The translations under genes were made by a program, and so were the position numbers. DNA of 60,000 bases, taken from positions 23,934,001 through 23,994,000 of the forward strand of contig NC_079883.1 in NCBI RefSeq assembly GCF_029227915.1, given 5' to 3'. The DNA is from Hydractinia symbiolongicarpus. Lineage: Eukaryota > Cnidaria > Hydrozoa > Anthoathecata > Hydractiniidae. This document shows, piece after piece, positions 10,535-21,921 of this stretch. Position 1 is the stretch's first letter; each line of letters begins with the position of its first letter. Below the pieces are notes generated by a model. It was given only the letters and a program-made list of their open reading frames with translations. It was not told the origin of the DNA and made no database searches.

Positions 10535-13262
10535 ATATCTGTCACTCGCAAAAGAAGATTATTTTTAATTTTTTATGAATTTGCGTTTTGCAGAAGTTTA
10601 GAATATAAGAAAATGTTTTGCTAAACGTATTGATTTTTAACTTTTTTCTGGTCAATTACTTTTTTTTATAGAAATGTGCAATGAGTGACGTGGCCTGTCG
10701 CAATAACGAGATTTTTTTTTTTTAATTTGAACCCACTTGAAAGAATACACAATGATTTAAACAAAACTGGTAAATCTTAGAAAAAAAAATGAATACTAAC
10801 TCCTTTTTTTGAACCAGACTGGTTCTATTACAAAAATCATTTCGTTTTCGCAAATTTAAAAGTTAACAGAATAATAAAAATATTGTTATTTTCTGATAAT
10901 AAAATAGTGATTAGGAAGAAAACAACAAATATATGGTCATTTTATGCTTTTTTTTTTAGCTAGTTAACGTAAATATTTAAAAAAAATTTGCATGACGAAC
11001 GGACAAATTTTTTTGTTATTAACGACGTTATTTGACTCTTAATTCAACGTTTTCAATGTAAATCCTAGCAATACTAATACATATGGATAGCATGAGATAA
11101 TTTAGCATAGCATGAGATAAAAACTTTTTACAATTATTAAGTTTTTCAACTTTTGGAATTTCGTCTAACTCATGAAAAATCAACCTCGTTGCCAGGGTTT
11201 TTTTGCCTTTTTGACAACGAGGCGGGAGGCGAAATTACCCCTGGCACAAATGCGATTGGCTTACATCCGACATGGATAATTTATACGCGCGTCATATTAT
11301 ATGCACAATTTACTATAAAGATGGCGGATATTGTTACAAAAACATTGAAAGATTGTGAGAAATGGTGAAATGTTCAATAAGATTGACTAAAAAAGGGTGA
11401 GAAAACACATGAATTTGGCAATTTAGCTGGATGAGAAAATACATGTAGCTAGCTAGCAAATCTTGCTAACATGTACATAGGCAGGCATAGTAAGCCATTA
11501 CTACAAAAAAATCTTATTTTTTATTTATTTTTCTACTTAAAAAAAGAAGTGCTCTTCCGAAAAGTATAGTTTTAGTCAGACCAGCTAAATGTGTCTTCCA
11601 ATTACTATAAACAAACGATGTTACTGCTTAACAAATTTAAAAGTTTGTTGGTCTGTCATGTATTGACATTTATTAGCAAGCAGAAAAGACACACTTGTGC
11701 AAAGTTTAGCCACATCAGTCATAGGTAGAAAAATATCACGTTTCGGAACAAAATTTGTGTCCGAAAACACCACAAAAAGGATTTAGCTACAGTTGAAATT
11801 TAATAATAATAATAATTTAATAATTACATAATACATAAGGGGTGGGGGTATGATCATAGTTGTTACGCACTGTTATGAAAATTTAGTTTTATGTATGTTA
11901 GATATTTTTAGTTATTTAAGTATACGATCTATAGCTATACATCTTGAATTTGTTTCTTGCCTCTTGACTTACACAAAAGCAATATCATCTTGTGTGCTTA
12001 ACATATGGCCCTAATATATCTTTTTCTCATATTAGAGCACTAGTTTGCCTTTGAAATGGAATAAATATGAAAATGAATAGACAAGGTCTTAAAATTTTAA
12101 ATATCAAGTAAAAAGGGGTGTGTGGTGTGGTACTAGATTTGCTACGATGGGTTACAAGAGGTGGGGAGTCATAAATGACTATTTGACTAATTTGGGTGCT
12201 ACATAATTATGGAAAGGGTAATGCTATGCAATATGTAACACATTTAAGTGATAGTACATTAATCTATCTCTTATAACAAATAATAACTTGGTTTGGAATA
12301 AAACTTTCTAAAGCCAAGCATTAAAAAACATAAACAACTGAAATATATCGTCCTCATGTGTCGCCGTCAAGTAAGCGCTAGCGGCCCTTAGGCAACAAAC
12401 CCTGGGGACGAGGATGATGAAAAATTTCTGCATAATGCTGTAAACTTTAATTTAACGCGCATGCTCATGTTGGGAATTTTTTTTTGTCCTGGAAGTATTT
12501 CAACAAGTGGAGATCAGCCTTAATAACTTTACAATATTATCAAATATTATCAGATCAAATGTTTTTGTTATTATCTCCTAAACCTTTTTGAACTTTGTTG
12601 AGCGAGTTTAATCTTTTACAAATATAACACGTGCATACTGCAGCAAAATATAACCCCACTTTGAAAACAGTTTTTATAACCCCACTTTGAAAAAAGTTTT
12701 TAAAATTTAATTCATATTCTCGCATGCATTTTTCTTGAAACACTTTAATACTCTAAAAATACCTATTTTACATTTAAAACTTTACATTTTTGTTATATAT
12801 AGTAGATATACAAAATTTGCAAATTTATCATTATATACAATGTCATTACCAATGCATAATTAGCAACGAAGGCACGTGCTATACACTTTTGTAAACAAAA
12901 AAATTTGCAAGCAATGTTTAGCAATATATATTCAATATTCTCTCCTCTAAATACGATGCATTATTAATGCCAACAATCCTGATTCGATAAATCGTGACTT
13001 TTTTTTTAAACAAACATCACGATTGCCAAATTATTTTAAAAATATTCTAATTTTAGAATGTGGATTGTATATTATATCTTTATCAATGGATTAATTTAAT
13101 TAGTAATGATATTTATTGATAGAAATTGTTTGTAGTTCTAAATATTGTGTCAGAAAAAAAAATGTTGGATTACATTGGAACATTAATGTTGATGGAAGGT
13201 ACAACACTAAATTTCCAAAAAAACAACAAAAAAATACAAAAATACAACGCAAAATAGCAAAG
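10535..13262. other. Noncoding AT-rich spacer
   Basis: No convincing gene. A 71-codon open frame at 11153-11368 has no recognisable motif. Partial MITE-like ends with the cctcgt..ccagg pattern occur at 11181-11225 and 12398-12415. A directly repeated ataaccccactttgaaaa occurs near 12650-12690. The last ~150 bp resemble the DNA upstream of gene B at 41360-41400, so they probably contain the promoter of the PAN-EGF gene. Confidence 0.5.
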
Positions 13263-16200
13263 ATGATGTACTTGTGGGAAGTCTTAGCGGTGCTTTATAG
13301 TATTGTGTGTCTTACAAGTGGAGATATATTACGATTGGATGCTTGTAACAAGTTTTATGCTGCCTTTGATGTTGTTTACGATAATTCCTTGCTGACAAAA
13401 ACAATATTCTCATTGGTTGAGAATATCGTTCTTAATCGATGTTTGATCATATGCATGCAATATCCAAAATGTAAATCATTCAGCTACATGTTTTCACATT
13501 CACAATGCAGAATACATCATTCCACCAGAGCTGATAATGGAACTTCTCTACAAAAAATCGATGGATGGACACATTATGAAACAAGGGAAAACGAACCAAA
13601 TGTAAGTAGCATTGTGGGAAGTTGGAATGTGAGTTAGGGATAGTTTAGGCAGCACGCCTCCAACACGGCTAAAAAGTAATTAGCTGGATCAGAATTCAAA
13701 AGCTTATTAAATATTTAGCCGCTCTGTGCGAGAAAAAAATAGAGTGAACACGTGTTGAAAAGAACTCATAAAATGTCGCAAAGGATTTAAACATTCGAAA
13801 ATACTCTAGTGCGTTGCAATATTTTTTGACAGTTTCTAGATCATGTTTTAAAGTATGTCTTCCTTTCTGTTCCTTGATTTTCTTTAACGCCTGTGCAGCC
13901 TGTTGCTTTCTGTTATTGGTCGCCACAAAACACAAAACAGGTATAAGTAAAGTCAAAATAAAAAAACTAGATACAAGAAAAACACGCAAAGGAGATTAAA
14001 TTTAATTAATTAATGACAAAAGAGCAGAAGACTTAAGGTTTATTTTACCATCTCTATCACCACAGTGGATGCTTTGCAGCACACACTTCACCTGCTCAAA
14101 CTTAATGTTTGTGTATAGTATTCTAACATTTAAAAATGTTCACGTTTGTTTTGAAAAAAAAAAAAAAAACCCACTTGCAATAGTCTGTTTCAAATCTTCT
14201 TGAACCATCATATCCGTACACTTACTTCAGTCCGTCTATGAATTATGTAGCGAATTTTCTAACGTGAAAAAAGTGTTTACTTTGTATTGAAAGATATCCC
14301 TAGATAATTAATTTTTATTTTATTTATTTATTCGTCCATTAAATTATAAAATAAAATCAAGATAATTCTGGAGGGTATTTTGCAGAATGTATTTATTTCC
14401 ATTTAGTTAGGTCGCCTTTGTGAAGAGAGAAAACCATGTAAATATGGAAGATGCGTGGATACATGTGATGAAAAAGGATATAAATGTGAATGCAAAGGTA
14501 ATTTTATCTATCTTCTAAATTGGTTAGTATTTTAAGAAAGGTTAATATTTTAAAGTTAATGCAATGCATTTGAATAATGTATACGCTATTCTATCAAGTG
14601 GCTGGATTTTTATTGTTTTAGTCAAGTTTAAATGTCTTTTTGATGACGTCATCGGCCAAAACAAAGACTTTTTTAACAATACGTCACTTTTATCCAATTA
14701 AAAGTGTGCAAATGAACGTCATTCAAGGAAGAATTTTTAGGTTGCGCTTTCTGACAAACATTGTGCATTTATTTGAATATTGCTAAAAAGAAATGTTCTT
14801 TTAAAAATCTATGTTATCTACAAAAGAATGTATTACATCAGCTATAAGGAAATACCGAGAATGAGAAGTAACATTCCGAAGTGAAAAATACATCCTTAAA
14901 TTCGTGCTTTGATAACTTCCCTCAACAAATATTTTATCGCTATAAGCGTAGTCAAATTGGAGAATTCAACCATTTACTTTTTTTTAAAAAAACATGACTT
15001 TATTTAAAAATATGTTATGGAGAGGACTTATGTTTCAACCCATTATACCAAAAAAAACACTCTACAAAAAAATTGTTTCCTTGACCCGTTGAATGTGACA
15101 CTGGTATGCAAATATTGTGTAATATCTAAAAAATTGAGTGTTTACAACTTGTTTTAAAAAGTTAAACTTTTCTTTTTAACTTCGGAATAAGAAACAAGAG
15201 AACAAACATTTAAACACGATAAACAATCTTAGGTCAGAATGTCACGTGGTACAACTTCGGTTAAGAGAAAACACGGACAGTCAGACTCTCACATAAAAAG
15301 CTTTGGTTAAACAAGAACTACAAGTATCGTAATTTAAGTAAAGCTAAATTAGCAAAAACTCACCTAAAACTACATAATTTTCCAGGTTTAAAGTTGGAAA
15401 ACAAAGATTCTAAGAGAAAATCAGCCCCTATTTATGAATAGGGGACTGGGTGAACGGCGTGTTTTCCTTTCAATCATAATGGCTACTATGAAAAATACGG
15501 GCCCGTAATTGGTTTAAACCGTAAAAACATTTTAGACAAAATAATAAAATTTCCTCGTTTATCCTCTACTTCTCCCGTTTATTTTTGTATTTTTTTATTT
15601 TAAAAATTTATGAAACAATATTACGGAATAAGATTTTAAATTATTAAAGAAAAAGGAGACCATTTTAGAATTTTTAGTTAACAAAGCTTTCTTTGAAGTT
15701 TCTCTCATGATTCAACTATTCCTAATTCAACTATTCTGATTTTTGGATTGGTGGGAAAAGTCATAGTGGGTCTCCTGGCGAGAGCATTTAGGACGTTTTA
15801 TAACCTTTTGTCTTATGCAAAAACACATTTAAAAATTGCCTACAATTATTTGTTAAGTGCTTACATATATTTTCATTATTCTATATGACTTAGTCATACG
15901 CTTCAAATATCCTGATATCTATTTGTTTTGTTTACATTTTAGGGAGAGCTAAATTATTTACGATAAAGTACTTAAACATGGGAGGTAGAAACAGAAAAGG
16001 AGAAATATCTTATTTTGCAGCTATTGAGACCTATTCAAATTCTGTATTGTTTTTAATAACAATGAAGTCATTTTTGCCAAAATATGATCGAAGGCACTTT
16101 CTCATAACAAACGGAGCGCGGGAAAAGCTACTAATTGGATATCAAATTGACTTTTCTTGTGCTTTTTGTAGCAATTAAACGTGGTAGTTAACTTCAATCT

Positions 16201-18253
16201 ATGTATATCAATAAATCACACGAAGTAGAAACTAGAAGCAGCTGCAAAAGGTTTACAATAGGAGTGATTCGGTAGTGTTTCGTACATCGTTTTGTGAAGT
16301 TTTATGCTTGGAGCTTTAAGATTTCGTCAGAAATTTGCAATTTAGGAGCATGCAAAATTCAAATGTTTTTCGCACAATTCACAGGAGTTTGGTTTGAGAA
16401 GAAATCAGCCATGTAAATTAATCCCATATTGTGTTTGGTTTTCAAGATATTATAAAAAAATATGACGCACTGAAAAAGAATTGTTTAACACAAACAAGAA
16501 AACCAGTCAGGTTGAGCACATAATCCAATTTTATAAGGCTTAGCCAAAATATGATCATGAAAATCTGTCGATGCAAGAAACAGAACATGTGCGGGAATAT
16601 GAAATAGACTTTAGATAAACAATTATTAATACACTATAATAAATACAACATTTTTTTCATTAGAACTCTATGTTAGATTAGAAATAAATGAGCAGCAATA
16701 ACTTTTGCTCATTCCATGCATTCTTATATTGGCCTTTATGGCCTAAATTTTAAAGATTTGTGTGGTGAAAAGGTACATATTGTAAAATAGTCAAATAGCT
16801 TATAAAACGACGGAAGTTAATTTCTAAATTTATAATTGTGAAGTTCACACCATTTCAACATAAGAACTACTCAAGCATTATTTTAATGGATTTATAGGTA
16901 TATACCATTTGCGTATGTTAGCACAAGAAGAAAATAAACAACAGATGACCAGATTGTAGAAATCCAGTTAAGAAATTTAAAAAGTCAATTTCAGTGTTAT
17001 AATAACAAAATATTCTATAAATAAGGAATTTACGATATATGGTCCTACTTCACGTCACGTATAAACGCATACCTAGCTAGCTCTGCTGTAGCTAGCTAGC
17101 CTATTATTGCTACCTAGCTTCTCTAACAGCAGAGCTAAGTAGGCTAGTGGTATAGTTCACAAACCCTAGCTAGCTAAGCTAGCTAGCTAATCAAAAAATA
17201 GTAAACGATACTTAGCTATTCAATGCAAATAATAAAGTTTTGGGAAGGTAGTTCAGGTAAAAAAAAGAATATGCCAATAACGTCACGTATAAACGCATAA
17301 GAGCTGGCTCCGTGTAAAAGATTCACCAATGTGTTCATTTTTTTTCCGGGGACGAAGAAAGACTAAACCAAACACACTAAACAAACACATTAAACAAACT
17401 CTGAAAATCTTGTTTTGGACGATAGAAAAGTGAAAATCCCATTGATTTTAAAGTAAAAATTTTAACAAAAAAAAAAATATTTCCTGATCTAAAGTACTTT
17501 TTCTTTGAACCTTCGTCGAAGATTGATGAATGATTTAAACTTAAAATATTCCAAGAAAAGGCATCATTCAAAATCACTGCATTTTTAGATAAAAATTTTT
17601 GACAAATCGCGTAGATCAACGAAATATTATTTATTTCACATCGTAACACAAATTGATGTGAAGATACTGGTTAACCCAATATCTGCTTTGCTATCTGGGG
17701 GGGTCTTTACTGCTGGCGTGCTGATGAAAATAACTCTTCTTTCATTTCATAAAATTTTACTCGAAATTCTTATAATCCATAATTGAATGAAATTTTTTCT
17801 TCAGACCAATGGAATTTATTGGAACGTAATGTTTGTTTTGGGGCACGTATAAACGAATTTGCAACATTTAAAGTACTGAATAATGCACTGTTGGCTGGTG
17901 TAAAATTGGTGCATGTGGGTGGGTCTGGTGTGACATGTATGCCAGAAGTAACACCGTCAAACTGGGGATGTGACCGTAATGGTAACGGTAGACATATTCG
18001 CATTGTCATTACAGATCATAAAAACAACGCAATTTTTCCATCCACGCAATACTACAAGAATGATGGCTACTTTTCTGTACCAGGATACAATGCCAGCTCT
18101 CCCTACTTGATTTTTGATGAAGGTAATCACACTGTTCAGATGGGAGAAGAACTCAGGCTGCATTACTCTGAAACCTTGTACGGTCGATATCCCGATAACA
18201 ATAGTGGAAAATCATGCACTGATATTTACGCCAAACTATGTGACATGCAATAA
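13263..18253 (+). CDS. Secreted PAN/apple-like + EGF-like protein, gene A (3 exons)
   Basis: Exons: 13263-13601 (113 codons, phase 0), 14407-14497 (phase 1) and 17805-18253 (stop TAA). Exon 1 encodes a signal peptide (MMYLWEVLAVLYSIVCLTSG) and a PAN/apple-like domain with cysteines at DACNKFY, NRCLIICMQYPKCKSFSY and SQCRIHH. Exon 2 encodes an EGF-like segment, LCEERKPCKYGRCVDTC to YKCECK. Exon 3 encodes a ~148-residue domain (NVCFGARINEFATF, KLVHVGGSGVTC, NWGCDRN, VPGYNASSPYLIF, NSGKSCTDIYAKL) that I do not recognise as a named family, although similar C-terminal regions occur, from memory, in cnidarian secreted matrix-type proteins. The product should be extracellular. A tandem paralogue lies at 41488-44780 with the same exon structure. 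Splice sites are GT-AG throughout. Confidence 0.8.
17069..17195. repeat. TAGC-rich palindromic cluster
   Basis: Many copies of the self-complementary tetramer phase ctagctag lie within about 125 bp, in the second intron of gene A, with longer complementary stretches (tagctctgctgt and aacagcagagct). It can fold into hairpins. Shorter clusters of the same type occur near 20690 and 20775, so it appears to be a host simple-sequence habit. Confidence 0.6.
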
Positions 18254-18945
18254 CGGATTTATTCTTTCTTAGCAATACAGGGTGTATACGGTAAATCTTC
18301 TAATGCCGTCGCACGTATTAACACATCTCATTAAACAAACTAAGCGTCACTGCACTTGTTTATTCATTAAAAATTATTTTGATAAATAATAAATTTAATT
18401 GTTTTTCAAACTATGCCTTTTTGTATGCTTTTGTAGAAGCCTTTGATGAAAGACAATTTTTAAAATGCGTAAAGAACTAGTTTTAATTGATTTGTGCTTG
18501 CTCTTAGAAGCCTTTTTTTCAGAATTCACATCAAAATATTGAAGGTTTTCAACGTAATCACTTAATAAGGCGTAAATATTATTGTTGGTCTTGTAATTGT
18601 TGGTGTTGTGTAGTCAGCGTTCTGACTGTTGATGCTGAAACTTACTATCACCTTGCAAACTGTTTTATGTAAGGTTTTAAGAACTTTTTTGGAAACGTTT
18701 TTTTTTTTGCATTTTCAGTTTAATTTTTTTGGTAGAAGGGCAGGATTCAATATACTTAAATATTTGCTGATGTCATCAAAATTTAAATGAGGTGTGTCAA
18801 AATTATTTCGATATTTGAAAACGAATTATTCAACAGAGCAATTTTTGCGTGTGGATGGCAATGACTTTAATCAGGTCTTTTGAACTTACTGGAATAAAAA
18901 AAAATAAAAATCCCCCTTTGTAAAATTTTGTATGACTAGTCGGTA

Positions 18946-19066
18946 GCCCGTGGAAAAATCCACGAGTTCACCCGTTCTTTTTATATTGCATTGCGTGCGT
19001 CTCGCTACTTGCGGTAACATTTTGTGTGACGGATACACGCATACGGATATTATAATATAGACTAAC
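18946..19066. repeat. Dispersed repeat fragment (unknown family)
   Basis: It starts with a short inverted repeat cgtggaaaaatccacg followed by gttcacccg, and runs through a relatively GC-rich block ending in acggatattataatatagac. The reverse-oriented gggtgaac word recurs near 15450 next to another short inverted repeat (cccctatttatgaatagggg at 15425-15444), suggesting two members of one repeat family. No terminal repeats were defined. Confidence 0.35.
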
Positions 19067-19436
19067 AGAAAAAATATTTTAATGCATTCAAGGAAAAGAA
19101 CTCCTCTGTGATATCTACCCTCTTACGATTTATAAAATTAGGAGTTGCGGAGGTCTTGTTTTACTTCCTTTTTTTTTGCTAATTCTTTTGTAAATCTCTT
19201 TTAAATACCCTTTTGAGTAATCACCAGCTCAGTAAACTGTTATTTAATCAAAAAAAATCTCACTCAAAATCACTATTTTGAGTGAGTAAATGAAAGTTTG
19301 TAATGAGGTAGTGGTTATATATAGCTTTGGAAAGGCTTTTTAAACTTAAAATATAAAATAACTTAAGCTTTGTACAACGTAAATCACGAAATACACAAAC
19401 CACACAAAGGTTAGTAATCGCACCTGATCTGCATAA

Positions 19437-19607
19437 CAACAACAACAACAATAACAACAACGACGACGACGACGACGACTACAACAACGACAACAATAAA
19501 AACGACAACAACAACGACAACAGCAACAACAACGACAATGACGACAGCAACAACGACTACCACAACGACGACGATGACGATGACGACGACAACAAAAAAT
19601 TAACAAA
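19437..19607. repeat. AAC/ACG trinucleotide microsatellite
   Basis: About 170 bp of interrupted aac and acg triplets on the plus strand (gtt/cgt on the other). The minus-strand open frame rich in Cys and Arg that crosses it is an artefact of the repeat, not a gene. Confidence 0.9.
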
Positions 19608-21593
19608 TAGATTTAACAAAAACATTTGGTAGCGAGAAAAATTCAAATAAATACGTCTACGAAGTTGTTCTAACCACTTTGCCTTTAGTCTCTTAGGACT
19701 AAAGAATAACTCGAGGTAACAAATGTTGCAGTTCTGGGAGGTTGTAGCTACCGTGGAATTTTTTAATATTATTAAAAAACAGAATGCAATGCAAACTTCA
19801 TGTTATACCATGTTTCTTTCATATTAAAAAAGAGCTTTTTGATTATTATGAAATTATGTATAAAAGCCCTTGAAAAACGGTATAAATTGAAAAACAAATG
19901 TCATTAAATTATTTTTGCGCGAAATTCGCGAATTTTTATTCTCGCAAAGTATTAGGACTCGCGCGTCAAACATATCACCTAATTAGAGACCCGAACAACA
20001 AACATACACGAAAAACGAGGTAAATCAGAATTATGAAAAAGAAATTCTACTTAATAAAAAGTCAAGGTGATTAAAAAAATTTAGTGAACTTTTCAAAGGA
20101 ATTTTGTTGTTAAAATTTAGTATATACATACCTTGTAAGTTTTTTTCTTATAAAAATGTTATTAGTATATACTGTATCAATATACACATTTTTTGACAAA
20201 AATTATCGATACTTGGCTTTACCTTGTGACGTTTTTTGTTTCACATGTTTACCCTGAAGTTTTTCCTATTTTCTTATATTTTGAGCCTTTTTAATTTCCG
20301 TCGCCGCTATGCGGGGCGGAATCTTTAAAATCGCCTGATGGGAGATAGATAGAGAGAGACAACACAAAGCCCGGACGCTGTTAAGTTTTTGTCCAGGCTA
20401 AACTCTCGGAAAATTCCATTTTTGCGAAAGCCAATGAAGATGCTTTATTTTAATCTCTGTCAATTAAATGACCAATCTGAACAGAGAGTGTACTCTTCGT
20501 GTGGCCAGAACATTCCGTGTGCGGCCATGACTAAAAGTGCTTACATTTTGTTGGTCGCCCCTTGCTGGTCTCTTTGGTTTGGTCGTAGTAGCTTTTTTAA
20601 TGGGGAGCTAAGCACTATTTTTAAATTCGTGTATTTTATCAGGTAAGAATTATTTTATATATAGCCAAGTGAGAAAGGTGTGCTGGCTAGCTAGCTATCT
20701 CAATTTTTGGTGCTGACTTGGATCTCCTTGTGATTGGTGCTGACATACCCTTTCATGAAATTACTTACTTGCTAGCTAGCTATGGAGGTAGCTACACAAA
20801 ATAGTGCTTTGATTAGAGTTCCTTTTTTTCTTAAAGAGCAAGCAACAGAAAACCTTTATCCTGTCTTGCGTAGTTCTTCCATGACTGGACACTCAACTGC
20901 TGTTCTTATGGAAAAAAGGGGGGCTAAAAATAACTTCCAATTGACACTTTGTGGGACTAATTCTATCAGATAAAAAGATATATATATTCGCACAGGATTT
21001 TTTTTATATTTTTTGCAGAAAAGTTGTCGAAACGTGACAAAAGTGTATTGTTGCTTGCACTGAGCAGTCAAAGAACTGATAATTAACCTGTAACAATATA
21101 TTGTTAGCCGATGCAGGATAATTAGATGCTACGCCTAGTATGATTAGCTGTTAAAAGCTTCTTTGTGTTCTTTACAGCTAACTGCGTCTTTTCCATGTTT
21201 TTTCTTGAAATCAGAATAGTTTTGTTGTTTAACGAAATATGTACTGCTAGCTACAGTAAAATTATATCTCTTTTGCAAAATCGTTTCTTTTTCTTTTTCT
21301 TGGTTTTAATTGAAGCACAACTTTATGTTGATCTATATAAATATAGATGGCTATGGGGAGATCGATAACGAAGAAAAGTGAAAATTTAAGTAAAAAGATA
21401 TATATCGTATAAGTAGCTGTATAAGCGGCTAATTATACTGTACGCACCGTTTTATAATTATTCTGCATAGATAAAAAGAATGTCTGTATATTTAATATGG
21501 CTAGCCTTACAAATCCTGTCTATTATTTCCAGGAAAGGTCATAGCTTAGATAGGGAGTTCTACTCCGGGGCTATGGTTGCATAATATTGAAAA

Positions 21594-21655
21594 GCCGCCA
21601 AGGGGAATCGAACCCCGTTCTCCCGCACAAAATGCCAGAGTTATAACCACCAACC
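21594..21655 (-). tRNA. tRNA-like 3' part, split by Polinton 1
   Basis: On the minus strand this reads as the 3' part of a tRNA: D-loop-like GGTTGGTGGTTA, an anticodon arm with a 7-nt loop ATTTTGT (anticodon TTT if the fold is right), a perfect B-box GGTTCGATTCC, and an acceptor strand TGGCGGC ending at 21594. The 5' acceptor and A-box start are missing because the Polinton terminus begins at 21656. The DNA just beyond the right Polinton end (37259-37272) reads on the minus strand AGCGCCATAGCTTG, which fits the missing tRNA 5' end with 5 of 7 acceptor pairs. Several stem mismatches suggest a pseudo-tRNA or tRNA-derived SINE. Confidence 0.45.
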
Positions 21656-21857
21656 AGAGAAAGGAAAATGTTCGTTCTAGCGCAGTCGACGACGACGAAA
21701 AGGGAAATTCCTTAAATCCCGAATTCCCCTAATCCGATAAATCCGACAATTCCGGGAATATCGATAAAATCTAACGCATGCGCAATAGCGACTAACGGGA
21801 ATAATGCTGACATCAACAAAAGTAGATATTGCGCAAGTGAGTAGGAGAAAGTCCCAT
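21656..21857 (+). repeat. Polinton 1 left terminal inverted repeat
   Basis: It matches the reverse complement of 37057-37258 with few mismatches over the first ~150 bp and more loosely to ~200 bp. It begins agagaaaggaaaatgttcg and contains cgacgacgacg and a gcatgcgcaatagcgac block. The left TIR of copy 2 (46213-46272) matches its first 60 bp. Confidence 0.93.
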
Positions 21858-21908
21858 ACTCAAATTACGACTGCGCTAGAAATTTTGTTGATTGAAATCA
21901 AAAATCTA

Positions 21909-21921
21909 TATAATAAATATG
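21909..21921 (+). promoter_or_regulatory. TATAATAAATATG start-codon motif
   Basis: TATAATAAAT runs directly into the ATG at 21919. No Polinton gene lies to its left, so here the AATAAA cannot be a poly(A) signal of an upstream element gene. The same pattern recurs before most Polinton starts in both copies. Confidence 0.5.

Larger units (their letters stand above)
18254..21593. other. Noncoding spacer between gene A and Polinton 1
   Basis: No gene is supported. It includes a repeat-like block at 18946-19066, a trinucleotide microsatellite at 19437-19607, and short TAGC clusters near 20690 and 20775. Open frames at 20389-20646 and 20782-20973 have no recognisable domain. Confidence 0.5.

Noticed and set aside
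13696-13989. Minus-strand 97-codon frame with a signal-peptide-like start in intron 1 of gene A
   Set aside because: The N-terminus is hydrophobic and the rest basic, but there is no counterpart in gene B, no recognisable family, and AT-rich DNA often yields such frames. It could be a small secreted peptide, but I cannot support it.
19346-19606. Minus-strand frame rich in Cys and Arg (CCRRHRHRRR-type)
   Set aside because: It is the translation of the AAC/ACG microsatellite, with no independent sign of coding.
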